Of a stretch of 64,000 nt of DNA, positions 34,037-43,448 are shown in pieces. Source of the stretch: Candidatus Polarisedimenticolaceae bacterium (GTDB lineage: Bacteria; Pseudomonadota; Gammaproteobacteria; Chromatiales; Chromatiaceae); assembly GCA_021648685.1 (NCBI GenBank), contig JAKISI010000003.1, forward strand, positions 33,741-97,740. The letters run 5' to 3'. Positions within the stretch are counted from its first letter, which is position 1. The number at the start of each line of letters is the position of its first letter. The notes under the pieces are model-generated. The model worked only from the letters and a program-made list of their open reading frames with translations, was not told where the DNA came from and did no database searches. Made by a program: the position numbers and the translations under genes.

Positions 34037-35698
34037 ATGAGTAGCGTCGATATACTGGTAGGGGCCAAATTCCGAAAGGATCGGGTTGGATTGCAAGCGT
34101 CTGAGAATGAGCGCCAGATATTGATTGTGGATGATTTTTCTGACATGCGGTTGGCTGTACGCCGCATGCTGCGGGATCTGGGAGAGGAGAACACCGACTT
34201 CGCCAGCAATGGTAAAGGGGCCATAGAGAAGATTCGGCACAACGCCTACGACATTGTGCTGTGTGACTACAACCTGGGCGACGGCAAGGATGGGCACCAG
34301 ATATTGGAAGAGGCTTATCACATGAGCCTGATCAAGCCCAGCTGCATCTTCATAATGATCACAGCCGAAACAGAGAGATATCGCGTGCTGGGTGCGATTG
34401 AGTGTCAGCCAGATGACTATATTGCAAAACCGTTTACCAAAGAGCTGCTACAGCTCCGCATCACCAAGGCGATCAAGAAAAAAGAGGAGCTGATGGCCAT
34501 CTATGAGGCGATGTTTGACAAGCGATACCCGGATGCAATAAAGATTGCTGAGGAGAAGCTGCTCAGCAAGTCCCGCTACACCCTGGATGTAGCCAAGCTG
34601 TTGGGCAGCTTCTATCTAAAGACAGAGCGCTATGAAAAAGCAGTAGAGTTTTTTCAAAAAATACTGGCACAGAAAGAGGTGCCATGGGCCAGGTTTGGTT
34701 TGGGGCAGGCCCATTACCATTTGAAAGATTACAGCAAAGCGGTTGTGGTGTTTGATGAATTAATCGCTGAGAACCAGTATTACATGGAGGCCTATGACTG
34801 GTCTGCTAAATGTTATTTGGCTCTAAAAGAGAAGATACAGGCACAGGAAAAGCTGGTAACGGCTTCGAGAATCTCCCCAAAAACCATCTCTCGCCAGTGT
34901 GCGTTGGGCGAGCTTGCCAAAGAGAATGGAGAGCTGGATATTGCAGCGAGCGCCTATCGGTCAGCGATTCAATATGGTGCGCACTCCTGCTTTAAATCAG
35001 CCAAGGAGTATCTTGGCATGAATGAAGTGCTGCTTGAGAGAGGGGATACACTCAAGGCGCTAACCAACCTGAAAGAGGCCAGGAGCCAACTGAAAGAGCG
35101 TGCAGTAGACCTGCTTCAGGTTGTGACTGCAACGGCTGACCTGCATGCCGGTAAAGGCGGGATGGCAGAGGCCAACAGATTTTTGGGCCAGGCAGAAAAA
35201 ATATATCAGGAAAACCAGGGGACTGTTCCGGATGATGTCTCGCTGAAACTCGCTGAAACCGCGCTGACACTTGACGATGCGAGGCTTGGCAGCGCCATTG
35301 TTGGCAGCCTGGCAGAGAATAACCATGATGATGAGGCGCTGCTGGAGAGGCTGAGAGAGGTGGGGGAGAGGACAGGTCACGCTGATGAGTTGACCGAGAT
35401 CATCAGCAAATCGACGCAAGAGTTGCGTGCATTGAATAAAGAGGGCATCCGGCTGGCAGAGTCGGGTCAGTTGGAGGAGTCACTTGAGCTGCTTGAGAAG
35501 GCATCCGAGAAGGCGCCCAACAGCAAGGCATTTAATCTTAATGCTGCGTTAGCCTCTATTATGCTGATGAAAAAAAATGGCGTAGACGATCAGCTCCTGT
35601 GCAAGGCAAGGCGCTACCTGGATCGTGTTGAGAGAACAGGTAAGGCGGACAAACGCCATGCGGAGCTGACAAAGATGCTCAAGTCGCTAAAAAGATAG
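34037..35698 (+). CDS. Response regulator with TPR output region
   Basis: A 553-residue cytoplasmic protein. Residues about 25-150 form a receiver domain: QILIVDDFSDMR, the phosphorylated aspartate in IVLCDYNLGDG, MITAETE and the lysine in DDYIAKPFTKELL. From about residue 160 to the end come roughly nine TPR-like helical pairs (for example LGSFYLKTERYEKAVEFFQKI), with no DNA-binding or enzymatic domain. It probably signals through protein contacts. The histidine kinase gene follows after 11 bases and should be its partner. Confidence 0.88.
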   Translation: MSSVDILVGAKFRKDRVGLQASENERQILIVDDFSDMRLAVRRMLRDLGEENTDFASNGKGAIEKIRHNAYDIVLCDYNLGDGKDGHQILEEAYHMSLIKPSCIFIMITAETERYRVLGAIECQPDDYIAKPFTKELLQLRITKAIKKKEELMAIYEAMFDKRYPDAIKIAEEKLLSKSRYTLDVAKLLGSFYLKTERYEKAVEFFQKILAQKEVPWARFGLGQAHYHLKDYSKAVVVFDELIAENQYYMEAYDWSAKCYLALKEKIQAQEKLVTASRISPKTISRQCALGELAKENGELDIAASAYRSAIQYGAHSCFKSAKEYLGMNEVLLERGDTLKALTNLKEARSQLKERAVDLLQVVTATADLHAGKGGMAEANRFLGQAEKIYQENQGTVPDDVSLKLAETALTLDDARLGSAIVGSLAENNHDDEALLERLREVGERTGHADELTEIISKSTQELRALNKEGIRLAESGQLEESLELLEKASEKAPNSKAFNLNAALASIMLMKKNGVDDQLLCKARRYLDRVERTGKADKRHAELTKMLKSLKR

Positions 35699-35709
35699 CA
35701 AGAGAGAAA

Positions 35710-36426
35710 ATGACTTCCCACTCATCCAAAACCCATTTCGAAGCAGCGCTTGCGCTGACCATTCATGATGTTAAAAACTCCCTTGCGATGTTTCTGGATC
35801 GTGTAGAGGCGATTCAGGCAGATGACGAAATTGCGGGTAAAAAATATGGTGGTTTCAAATATGAGATCAAGCGCATCAATAATAATTTAATACGGCTGTT
35901 GGCCTTGTATAAAGTGGGTGCTGAGGATTTTGCACTGCAAGATGATCTTCACTACATTGATGATTTTTTAACTGATATTGGTGCCGAGTATGCGGCTGTT
36001 TTGCAGGATAAAAATATTGAATTGATCATTGATTGTCAGGATGATCTGGCCTGCCAAATGGACAGAGGGCTGGTCTACGGGGTGCTCGATAATGCAATCA
36101 ATAATGCGGTTCGCTATACCCGGTCGAAAATAGCGCTCAAGGCATTCGAAGAGGATGGCTTTCTGGTGATAAGCGTACAGGATGACGGGAACGGCTATCC
36201 AGAGCAGATGCTGGAGGAGAATCTACAACAGGGAAACCGCAGCACAGGTGTGGACTTCTCCAGCAGCACGACAGGGTTAGGCAACTATTTTTCACAGATT
36301 GTGGCTGAGCTGCATCAATCCAATGGTAAAACGGGCTTCATCCGCATGACAAATCAGGGTGATCTGAAAGGGAGCTGTTTTCGTGTCTACCTGCCCAGTG
36401 ACACGGCCCTGCATATCGCTTTTTAA
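35710..36426 (+). CDS. Soluble histidine kinase
   Basis: A 238-residue kinase without sensor domain or membrane helix. The phosphoacceptor region is LALTIHDVKNSLAM, an HDxKN-type H-box with the histidine near residue 19. The N-box is LDNAINNAVRYTRSKIAL, the G1 box SVQDDGNGYPEQML and the G2 box STGLGNYFSQIVAELHQ. It follows the receiver-TPR gene in one operon, so input probably reaches it through a partner protein, perhaps through the TPR part itself. Confidence 0.85.
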   Translation: MTSHSSKTHFEAALALTIHDVKNSLAMFLDRVEAIQADDEIAGKKYGGFKYEIKRINNNLIRLLALYKVGAEDFALQDDLHYIDDFLTDIGAEYAAVLQDKNIELIIDCQDDLACQMDRGLVYGVLDNAINNAVRYTRSKIALKAFEEDGFLVISVQDDGNGYPEQMLEENLQQGNRSTGVDFSSSTTGLGNYFSQIVAELHQSNGKTGFIRMTNQGDLKGSCFRVYLPSDTALHIAF

Positions 36427-36652
36427 CATTAATGGCCTTGGTTTGATCCTGCCCCAAAGGGTTGCTCTGACTTGGTCTGGCTGGTATGGTGTAGGGCTAT
36501 AAGAACAGGCGTCGGGTCTCTTATCGTTTGCCGCAACACCAAAACATTTCTTTTTATTTATCTGATTGATAATAAAGATGATTATTTGGTTATTCCGAAG
36601 GTTTTTGGTGTGCAAAAAGGCGTCTGATGGTTAGTTTACAAATGAGGAGAAA

Positions 36653-37201
36653 ATGATGACAACCGTTACACTGAAAGGTAATCCATGCACCCTGAGTGGC
36701 ACTGAAATAAAGACGGGTGATGTGGCACCGCAGGTCACCCTGGTCAATTCAAAAGGGTTGGCGGACAAGGTCGTCGGTGGAGCCAGCGACAATACACAGC
36801 TGATTGTAGTGGTTCCTTCACTGGATACGGAGGTCTGTGCCGCGGAGACCCGGCGCTTTAATCAGGAAGCAGCAAAGATCGCCGATGTTGAGGTGATTGT
36901 GGTCTCTATGGATCTGCCATTTGCAGCGACCCGCTTCTGCACCACAGAGGGCATTGATAATCTGACGGTTGTCAGTGATTTCGTAAGTAAAGGTTTTGCC
37001 AATGCCTACGGCGTTCTGCTGGCGGATGGTCCTTTGGCAGGACTCACCTGCAGAGCGGTCTTCGTTGTGGATAAAGATGGCCGGGTCGCCTACAAAGAGA
37101 TCGTCCCAGAGATTACCGACGAGCCAAACTATGATGCGGCTCTTAAAGGGGCAAAGGATGCCAGCTCTCAGGGTGCCAGCTGCTGCGGAACCTGCCAATA
37201 G
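36653..37201 (+). CDS. tpx: Thiol peroxidase (atypical 2-Cys peroxiredoxin)
   Basis: A periplasmic/cytoplasmic peroxidase of 182 residues that reduces hydroperoxides with thioredoxin. Tpx features: VTLKGNPCTLSGTEIKTGD at the N-terminus, the peroxidatic cysteine in SLDTEVCAAETRRFNQEA (about residue 62), the resolving cysteine in ATRFCTTEGIDN (about 96) and ADGPLAGLTCRAVFVVDKDG. It is 12-15 residues longer than usual, ending in a cysteine cluster (GASCCGTCQ). GAGGAG precedes the start. It ends at a strong terminator, so it is monocistronic. Confidence 0.93.
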   Translation: MMTTVTLKGNPCTLSGTEIKTGDVAPQVTLVNSKGLADKVVGGASDNTQLIVVVPSLDTEVCAAETRRFNQEAAKIADVEVIVVSMDLPFAATRFCTTEGIDNLTVVSDFVSKGFANAYGVLLADGPLAGLTCRAVFVVDKDGRVAYKEIVPEITDEPNYDAALKGAKDASSQGASCCGTCQ

Positions 37202-37212
37202 CCGCACGATCC

Positions 37213-37250
37213 AAAGCACAGCACTGCCTGAGCGGTGCTGTGCTTTTTTT
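37213..37250 (+). terminator. Rho-independent terminator after tpx
   Basis: AAAGCACAGCAC pairs with GTGCTGTGCTTT around a short loop, followed by seven T residues in total (ending 37250). It ends the tpx transcript and lies before the NnrS start. Confidence 0.92.
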
Positions 37251-37279
37251 GTGTCTGGCGTTTGACAATCCCTGTCTCT

Positions 37280-38473
37280 ATGAATCATCTGTTTGTAAAC
37301 CTCGCCGCCAAACCTCATAAGCTCTTTTTCCTTGGCGGCATTGCCAATGCCCTCGTCTACATGGGGCTGCTGGCAGCGCACTATGCCGGGTGGGCATCGT
37401 CGCTGATTGCACTTCCGCTGTATCACGCCTATGCCATGATGTTTATGGTATTCACGCAGTTTTTTACGGCATTTTTGTTTACCATGGCGCCCCGGTTTTT
37501 TGCTACCCCTCCGGTGCCTCGCGCCCAATACCTTGCTGTTTTTCTGATCCTTAACCTCTCATCCCTGATCTTTGCCCTGTCGCTGTACAGTTCAACGTCG
37601 TTATTGGCCATAGCCGGGGTGGGGCTGTTTGCGGCCTATCTCATGGTGTGTGGGGTGTTAATGACGGCGAACCGCCAAAGCGTGGTGGAGAACCGATACG
37701 ACACCAACTGGATACTGCTGGCCTTTGCCCTGGGTGGGCTCTCACATCTTCTGTTCCTGCTCTGCTGGCTGGGTGTGGCAGGATGGGGTGTGCAGCGGGC
37801 AGCGATAGATATTGGATTTTTCCTCTACCTCTTTATGGTGGTGTTGACCTTGAGTCAGAAGATGATCCCCTTCTTCACCGAAGGGAAGGTGGAGGGGTAT
37901 CGAGCCTGTAAAAGTCGTTACTTTCTAGAAGCTGTTTTTGTGCTGCTGCTGATCAAGGTGTTGCTGGAGACTCTGCAGCTGGGCAGATACGGTTTTGTGG
38001 TCGATCTCTTATTGGCGCTCATCACGCTGTTGGAGATCATCAAATGGCGGCTGCCGCTCTTTAAGGTGGAGCCTATTCTATGGGTACTCTATCTGGCACT
38101 GATGTGGATTCCGGCTGGTTTTTTCCTCTTTTTTCTGGAAGGTGCGGCACGCTATTTTACAGAGGGGACATCGTGGTTTTTTGAGCAGTCACCGCTGCAC
38201 CTGATTGCGATAGGCTACTTTACAACCATTGCCCTCGGTTTTGGTTCGAGAATCATTCTGGGCCACTCCGGGCGCAAGCCCGCAGCCGACCGCTATACGA
38301 TTGGGCTCTTCATGCTGGTGCAGCTGGTAGTGGTGATCCGGGCGCTGAGTGGCCTGAGCCTGAATCTGGATGCGACCTGGTACCTGAACCTGATCCTGCT
38401 CTCTGCAGGTTTATGGATACTGCTGTTCCTGCTCTGGTCGCTGCGGTATCTGAAGCTGCTGTTTGAAGCCTGA
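37280..38473 (+). CDS. NnrS family haem-copper membrane protein
   Basis: A 397-residue membrane protein with about 12 helices. NnrS proteins bind haem and copper and protect against nitric-oxide-derived stress. Family features include the early HKLFFLGGIANALVYM, HAYAMMFMVFTQFFTAFL with the invariant histidine, FATPPVPRA, and LHLIAIGYFTTIALGFGSRI followed by LGHSGRKP. The frame is open back to 37235, but that lies within the tpx terminator, so MNHLFV at 37280 is taken as the start. It suggests exposure to NO, for instance by denitrification or from a host. Confidence 0.88.
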   Translation: MNHLFVNLAAKPHKLFFLGGIANALVYMGLLAAHYAGWASSLIALPLYHAYAMMFMVFTQFFTAFLFTMAPRFFATPPVPRAQYLAVFLILNLSSLIFALSLYSSTSLLAIAGVGLFAAYLMVCGVLMTANRQSVVENRYDTNWILLAFALGGLSHLLFLLCWLGVAGWGVQRAAIDIGFFLYLFMVVLTLSQKMIPFFTEGKVEGYRACKSRYFLEAVFVLLLIKVLLETLQLGRYGFVVDLLLALITLLEIIKWRLPLFKVEPILWVLYLALMWIPAGFFLFFLEGAARYFTEGTSWFFEQSPLHLIAIGYFTTIALGFGSRIILGHSGRKPAADRYTIGLFMLVQLVVVIRALSGLSLNLDATWYLNLILLSAGLWILLFLLWSLRYLKLLFEA

Positions 38474-38475
38474 GC

Positions 38476-40599
38476 TTATGGCCTGTGGCGATGCTGCCCC
38501 CTGGATGATTGGCCTCTTTTAGTCACTGTTTTCCGCTTTACGGGCGTCCTGCCCCTTGCCCCGGAGCCGGCTCTTTTATCGCCCGGCTGCCAGGATGGGA
38601 CAAGATGGCGTTTTCCATTACCGATAAGATCTGCCCGTCCCATCTCTTTTAGTGCATCGCGCAGCATGGGCCAGTTTTTAGGGTCATGGTAGCGCAGAAA
38701 GGCCTTTTGCAGACGCCGCTGGCGCAGCCCCTTGGCGACAAAGATGGGGGTATTCTCCTGGCGTATCGGCTTGAGGGTGTTCTGCCCGGTGTAGTACATA
38801 TCGGCTGCGATGGCGAATGGCGTGGGCAGAAAGGCCTGTACCTGATCCAGTCGAAAACCGTTTTTTTTCAGCCAGAGGGCCAGCTCCAGCATGTCCCGAT
38901 CTGTGGAGCCGGGGTGAGCGGCCATGAAGTAGGGGATCAGGTATTGCTCCTTGCCGGCTGCTTTGGAGTAGCGGTCAAACTCGCGCTTGAATTTCTCATA
39001 GCTGTCGATGCCGGGCTTCATCATCGCATCCAGTGGTGCGGCCTCTGTATGCTCCGGGGCGATCTTCAGGTAGCCGCCCACATGGTGTGTAATCAGCTCC
39101 TGCAGATATTCCGGGGAGCGGATCGCAAGGTCGTACCTCAGCCCGGATGCAATGAATACCCGCTTTATCCCCGGCACCTGCCGCGCACGGCGGTAGAGGT
39201 GGGTCAGCGGGGCATGGTCTGTCCCCAGTATTTTGCAGATCTTTGGGTAGACGCAGGAGGGTTTGCGGCAGATCGCCTCTATGGCCGGGTCTTTGCAGCG
39301 CAGGCGGTACATATTGGCGGTGGGGCCGCCCAGGTCGGAGATGATGCCGGTGAAGCCGGGGGTTCCGTCACGAATCGCCTCCATCTCCTTTATGATGGAA
39401 TCTTCAGAACGGTTCTGCACGATGCGCCCCTCATGCTCGGTGATGGAGCAGAAGGTGCAGCCACCAAAGCAGCCGCGCATGATGTTGATGGAGAAACGGA
39501 TCATCTCCCAGGCAGGAATTTTGGCAGCACCATAGGCCGGATGTGGCTGGCGGGTATAGGGTGGCTCGTAGAGCTGATCCAGCTCATGGGTTTTGAGCGG
39601 GAGAGGTGGCGGGTTGATCCAGAGGTCGCGCTGGCCATGCCGCTGCACCAGGGCGCGGGCATTGCCGGGGTTGGTCTCCAGATGGGCGATCCTGGCGGCA
39701 TGGGCGAAGAGGGTTTTGTCACTGGCCACCTGATCGTATGAGGGAAGCCGCAGTACGGTACGGGCTGGATCGCTGCCGGCAGGCTGCTGCTTTTGAATGG
39801 ACAGCGTGGCCTCCAGATTGGCACTGTTGCCGCATTCGGGCCTGGCTGCATAGGGGTTGGGTGGTTTGACAATGGGAACCGGGCCATCGGGCGAGGTGTG
39901 GTCGATCTCCATCCACTCATCGGGTATGCCGTTGCACATGATGCAGCTGCCCCGAATATCCTGCATGTTGCTGATCTTTTCACCCCTGGCCAACCGGTGA
40001 GAGAGCTCGACAATGGCGCGCTCAGCATTGCCAAAGAGGAGCATATCGGCCTTGGAGTCTGGGAGTATGGAGCGCCGAACCTTGTCAGACCAGTAGTCGT
40101 AGTGGGCGATGCGCCGCAGGCTCGCCTCGATGCCGCCAATGATGACCGGCACCCCTTTGTAGGCCGCCTTGGCTCGTTGCGAGTAGACGATGACAGCGCG
40201 GTCTGGCCGCTGGCCGGCCTCCCCGCCGGGTGAGTAGGCGTCGTCGCTGCGGATGCGCCTGTCCGCCGTGTAGCGGTTGACCATGGAGTCCATGTTGCCC
40301 GCTGTGATGCCAAAATAGAGGTTTGGACGCCCCAGTTTCTGGAAGGCGTGGCTCTCCTGCCAGTCCGGTTGGGCAATAATGCCGACCCGGAACCCCTGCG
40401 CCTCCAGCAGGCGGCCAATCAGCGCCATGCCGAAGCTGGGATGGTCAACATAGGCATCGCCTGTGATCAGAATAATGTCGCAGCTGTCCCAACCCAGCTG
40501 ATCCATCTCCTCTTTTGACATGGGCAACACAGGGGCGGCGCCAAAGCGATGCGCCCAGAATTTGCGGTAAGAGAAGAGGCCGGGGGAGGTATCAGGCAT
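38476..40599 (-). CDS. YgiQ family radical SAM protein
   Basis: A 707-residue protein of the UPF0313/YgiQ family. The N-terminal DUF3362-type region has [21 protein letters not shown], and the radical SAM 4Fe-4S site is [12 protein letters not shown] at about residues 376-383 (Cx3Cx2C). [16 protein letters not shown] and [20 protein letters not shown] complete the core. The basic C-terminal tail ([16 protein letters not shown]) is typical. The reaction is unknown. Its stop is three bases from the convergent NnrS stop. Confidence 0.92.
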   Translation of the reverse strand: MPDTSPGLFSYRKFWAHRFGAAPVLPMSKEEMDQLGWDSCDIILITGDAYVDHPSFGMALIGRLLEAQGFRVGIIAQPDWQESHAFQKLGRPNLYFGITAGNMDSMVNRYTADRRIRSDDAYSPGGEAGQRPDRAVIVYSQRAKAAYKGVPVIIGGIEASLRRIAHYDYWSDKVRRSILPDSKADMLLFGNAERAIVELSHRLARGEKISNMQDIRGSCIMCNGIPDEWMEIDHTSPDGPVPIVKPPNPYAARPECGNSANLEATLSIQKQQPAGSDPARTVLRLPSYDQVASDKTLFAHAARIAHLETNPGNARALVQRHGQRDLWINPPPLPLKTHELDQLYEPPYTRQPHPAYGAAKIPAWEMIRFSINIMRGCFGGCTFCSITEHEGRIVQNRSEDSIIKEMEAIRDGTPGFTGIISDLGGPTANMYRLRCKDPAIEAICRKPSCVYPKICKILGTDHAPLTHLYRRARQVPGIKRVFIASGLRYDLAIRSPEYLQELITHHVGGYLKIAPEHTEAAPLDAMMKPGIDSYEKFKREFDRYSKAAGKEQYLIPYFMAAHPGSTDRDMLELALWLKKNGFRLDQVQAFLPTPFAIAADMYYTGQNTLKPIRQENTPIFVAKGLRQRRLQKAFLRYHDPKNWPMLRDALKEMGRADLIGNGKRHLVPSWQPGDKRAGSGARGRTPVKRKTVTKRGQSSRGQHRHRP

Positions 40600-40643
40600 G
40601 GTGTTGGGTCTGTCAGGTGGAGAAGAGGCTGATTAATCTAGAA

Positions 40644-40667
40644 GGCTGTCCGAGTTCTCGGGCAGCC
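40644..40667. repeat. Short palindrome made of two MITE ends
   Basis: GGCTGTCCGAG, TT, CTCGGGCAGCC is a near-perfect hairpin. The two halves equal the left and right ends of the 162-bp element at 22437-22598, so this looks like an internally deleted copy with its ends joined. It lies just upstream of the ygiQ start. Confidence 0.75.
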
Positions 40668-40887
40668 GCCAGGTTAAACCATGAAGTGACTATTTTATAT
40701 GGAAAACAGGCAGGAAGGGGCTAAAGTTAACTGTGGGGGAGCTTTTGGCTGTTATTGAGTGAGGGTATCTTCCTCCAGTTCCTTGACATGGGCGTTGCCG
40801 CTAAGCAGAATAAAAATCTTTGATTTTCCTCTAGTTATAGGTTTGATTTTGATATTGAAACCAGCTGTACCCTGTACAAGCAGGGCT

Positions 40888-41976
40888 GTGACGTTTTTTG
40901 CGGGCAGATGCCTTTTGCTGCTTTGTTCATTCGTCATTTTGATCTCTGTGGCCGCTGCCTCTGCGGTGCAGAACGGAGAGGCGGCAGAGCTGCCTTTTCC
41001 GGTTGAATCGGAGGCGGAGATCCAGCAGGAGCGGATTGCAGACTATCTGGAAACCGGTCAGCCAAACTGTGCCCTCTGCCATGCGCAGCAGCAGCGTCCT
41101 GCCATAAACTACACAACCGATACCGAGTGCCTGCGGTGCCATAATGCAGATTATAGTCAGCGTTTTCTGGAGATTGATGAGCGTTACAAGGTGTCAGCAG
41201 AGGATAGGGTCTACAAGGTTGCCCTGGCAAAGGCAGCGCCCTTATCTCCCCCGGTCAGTGTTGAGCATAAGGCTCCTGAAGATATGGTGCTGGTGCCGGC
41301 GGGTGAGTTTACTATGGGGACGGATGATTGGTGGCCAAAATCCGGACCGGCGCACAAAAAATATCTGCCGGACTATTACATCGATCTCTATGAGGTGACC
41401 AATGCCAAATACAAGCGCTTTGTTCAAGCTACCGGGCACCGTCTACCAGATGACTGGGTAAAGAGTAACAATGATATTCCGGAAGGGATGGAGGATTACC
41501 CGGTTGTCTTTGTCAGCTGGCAGGATGCCAGCGACTATTGTGAGTGGGCCGGAAAACGGCTGCCAACCGAATATGAGTGGGAGAAGGCGGCAAGAGGCAC
41601 GGATGGCAGGGTCTTTCCATGGGGTGATGAGTTCGACAAGAGCAAGGGCAATACCCCCCAGTATGGGCTTGGCAAGGCGATGAAGGTGGGCTCTTTTGAA
41701 AATGGCAGAAGCCCTTATGGTCTCTATGATATGGCAGGCAATGCCTTTGAGTGGACGGCGAGCTGGTACAAGGCCTATCCGGGCAATACGCATAAGGATC
41801 TCAATGAGGGAGAGACCTACCGCGTGGTGAAGGGTGGCTCCTGGTATGACTGCACCTACTACCGATGCGGCATCAGTGCGCCGACCTATAACCGCATCTT
41901 CTTTCACCCGATGACAAAGAATTTCAGCTTTGGCTTTCGCTGTGTTCAAGATGTAAACAGAGAGGATAGAGACTGA
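40888..41976 (+). CDS. Secreted di-haem/SUMF1-domain fusion protein
   Basis: An exported protein of about 362 residues (counting from GTG 40888; another GTG at 40759 gives a longer, less convincing N-terminus). A signal or anchor (CLLLLCSFVILISVAAASA) precedes two c-type haem sites, CALCH (61-65) and CLRCH (81-85). From about 118 comes a complete SUMF1/formylglycine-generating-enzyme domain: MVLVPAGEFTMGTDDWW, KRLPTEYEWEKAARG, SPYGLYDMAGNAFEWT and a final FSFGFRCV. GGSWYDCTYYRCGIS carries two cysteines spaced C-x4-C, the spacing of the copper-binding pair in true FGE. Role unknown; a related fusion follows four bases later. Confidence 0.8.
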   Translation: MTFFAGRCLLLLCSFVILISVAAASAVQNGEAAELPFPVESEAEIQQERIADYLETGQPNCALCHAQQQRPAINYTTDTECLRCHNADYSQRFLEIDERYKVSAEDRVYKVALAKAAPLSPPVSVEHKAPEDMVLVPAGEFTMGTDDWWPKSGPAHKKYLPDYYIDLYEVTNAKYKRFVQATGHRLPDDWVKSNNDIPEGMEDYPVVFVSWQDASDYCEWAGKRLPTEYEWEKAARGTDGRVFPWGDEFDKSKGNTPQYGLGKAMKVGSFENGRSPYGLYDMAGNAFEWTASWYKAYPGNTHKDLNEGETYRVVKGGSWYDCTYYRCGISAPTYNRIFFHPMTKNFSFGFRCVQDVNREDRD

Positions 41977-41980
41977 ACCG

Positions 41981-43195
41981 ATGGTTTTAAACAAGAGAAA
42001 AGAGGTAACCGGGTTGAGGGCTTTGTTCACCCAAAAAGGGGCTCTGAATCTGAAGGTGGCAGCCTGTAGTGTGGTGGCAGCCTTAAGTCTCAATCCGTTG
42101 GTTTATGCTGCACCGGATCGGGCTGCCAACCTGGACAATGGCGAGGCACTCTATACGAAGTATTGCTTCTACTGTCATGGCAAGAAGGGTCGGGGGGATG
42201 GTGCCATCACTATTGCAGTGGAGCCAAAGCCAATTGATTTTGTGACGAGCGAGCGAATGGATCGAAGCGATGCCGAGCTGATGAAGAGTATTGAAGAGGG
42301 CATCATTCGTGATCCCGACTCCCGCATGTATATGCCTGCATGGAAAGGAGTGCTAAATGATGCTGGGCTACGGGATGTGCTGGCCTATGTCAGGCTGCTT
42401 GCAGCACCGGGCGGAGAGCCGCCAGCAGATGCAGGTAGGGAGGAGCAGATAAAAGAGGTGCCATCGACTCCCGATGATATGGTCTACATCCCTGCCGGTG
42501 ACTTTATTATGGGCAGCGACAAGGTGGACAAGGATGCGATGGGTCTCAGGTTTGGCAGTACCCCCTATTACCTGAATGAGAGGCCCAGGCGCACGGTGAC
42601 GCTGGAAGCATACGCTATCGACAAATATGAGACTACCAACCAGCAGTACAGTGAATTTGTAGCGGCCATGCAGGGGCGGGTAAGGATACCTCCGCCAGCG
42701 TATTGGGAGAATGGAGTCTATGCAGAAGGGGAGGAGCACTTCCCGGTGCATACCGTGCATTGGTATGCGGCATCGGCGTACTGTCGCTGGAGAGGCAAAC
42801 GGCTACCCACAGAGGCCGAGTGGGAGAAGGCAGCCAGAGGTATTGATGGCCGGGAGTTCCCCTGGGGGAATGAGTACAGCCTGGATAAAGCCAACAACCA
42901 GTCCAATTTTGGTGGCGTGATAGCGGTTGGCTCCTACGAAGAGGGAAAGAGCCCCTATGGCCTTTATGATATGACCGGCAATGTGGCGGAATGGGTGGAT
43001 GACTGGTATAAAGCCTATCCGGGTGGTGAGAGCCATAAAGATCCCAAGTACGGTGAGCGTTACAAAGTGATACGCGGTGGCGGATGGGGCGGGATGGGTC
43101 ACTACAACCTGCCGCTCTATTATTCCACCACGCACCGCGAAAAAGGCATCCCGACCGATGCCTTTCGGGATGTCGGTTTTCGGTGCGCCAAATAA
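41981..43195 (+). CDS. Cytochrome c / SUMF1-domain fusion protein
   Basis: A 404-residue exported protein. After an N-terminal signal region (LKVAACSVVAALSLNPLVYA) comes a class I cytochrome c domain with haem site CFYCH at 62-66 (NGEALYTKYCFYCHGKKGRG) and the methionine ligand in MYMPAWKG. From about residue 160 a SUMF1 domain follows: MVYIPAGDFIMGSDKVD, KRLPTEAEWEKAARG, SPYGLYDMTGNVAEWV and FRDVGFRCAK. The GGGWGGMGHYNLPLYY segment has no cysteines, so this copy lacks the FGE copper site and may be structural. It is in one operon with the di-haem paralogue. Confidence 0.85.
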   Translation: MVLNKRKEVTGLRALFTQKGALNLKVAACSVVAALSLNPLVYAAPDRAANLDNGEALYTKYCFYCHGKKGRGDGAITIAVEPKPIDFVTSERMDRSDAELMKSIEEGIIRDPDSRMYMPAWKGVLNDAGLRDVLAYVRLLAAPGGEPPADAGREEQIKEVPSTPDDMVYIPAGDFIMGSDKVDKDAMGLRFGSTPYYLNERPRRTVTLEAYAIDKYETTNQQYSEFVAAMQGRVRIPPPAYWENGVYAEGEEHFPVHTVHWYAASAYCRWRGKRLPTEAEWEKAARGIDGREFPWGNEYSLDKANNQSNFGGVIAVGSYEEGKSPYGLYDMTGNVAEWVDDWYKAYPGGESHKDPKYGERYKVIRGGGWGGMGHYNLPLYYSTTHREKGIPTDAFRDVGFRCAK

Positions 43196-43208
43196 TACAG
43201 TGGCCTCC

Positions 43209-43234
43209 AAGCTGCTTTGGCATAAAGGCAGCTT
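43209..43234. terminator. Possible stem-loop after the SUMF1 pair
   Basis: AAGCTGC and GCAGCTT form a 7-bp stem with a 12-base loop, 14 bases after the second SUMF1 stop. No T-run follows, so it is a weak or factor-dependent terminator at best. Confidence 0.4.
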
Positions 43235-43448
43235 GCAATGGAAAAATGTCGTAACGATTCAGCTCACCCCTGAAGCCCGCCATTTATGCCCGTATTTTGG
43301 GTGTTTCTGCGTTAAAAAATGATCACTTACATTTGTAAACTCACATTGTCTAAAGCGCCTGCTTTTGGTTTTCGCCTTGAATTGACGGATTTCAGGGGCA
43401 ACCTGAACCGTTACAAATGAGCTATTAGGGGTGCTGGATAGTTACAAA

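Noticed and set aside
40752..40937. Minus-strand frame with a molybdate-binding-like feel (NVTALLVQGTAGFNIKIK)
   Set aside because: It does not align with the conserved Mop/TOBE residues, has no clear ribosome-binding site, and overlaps the N-terminal region of the SUMF1 fusion gene.
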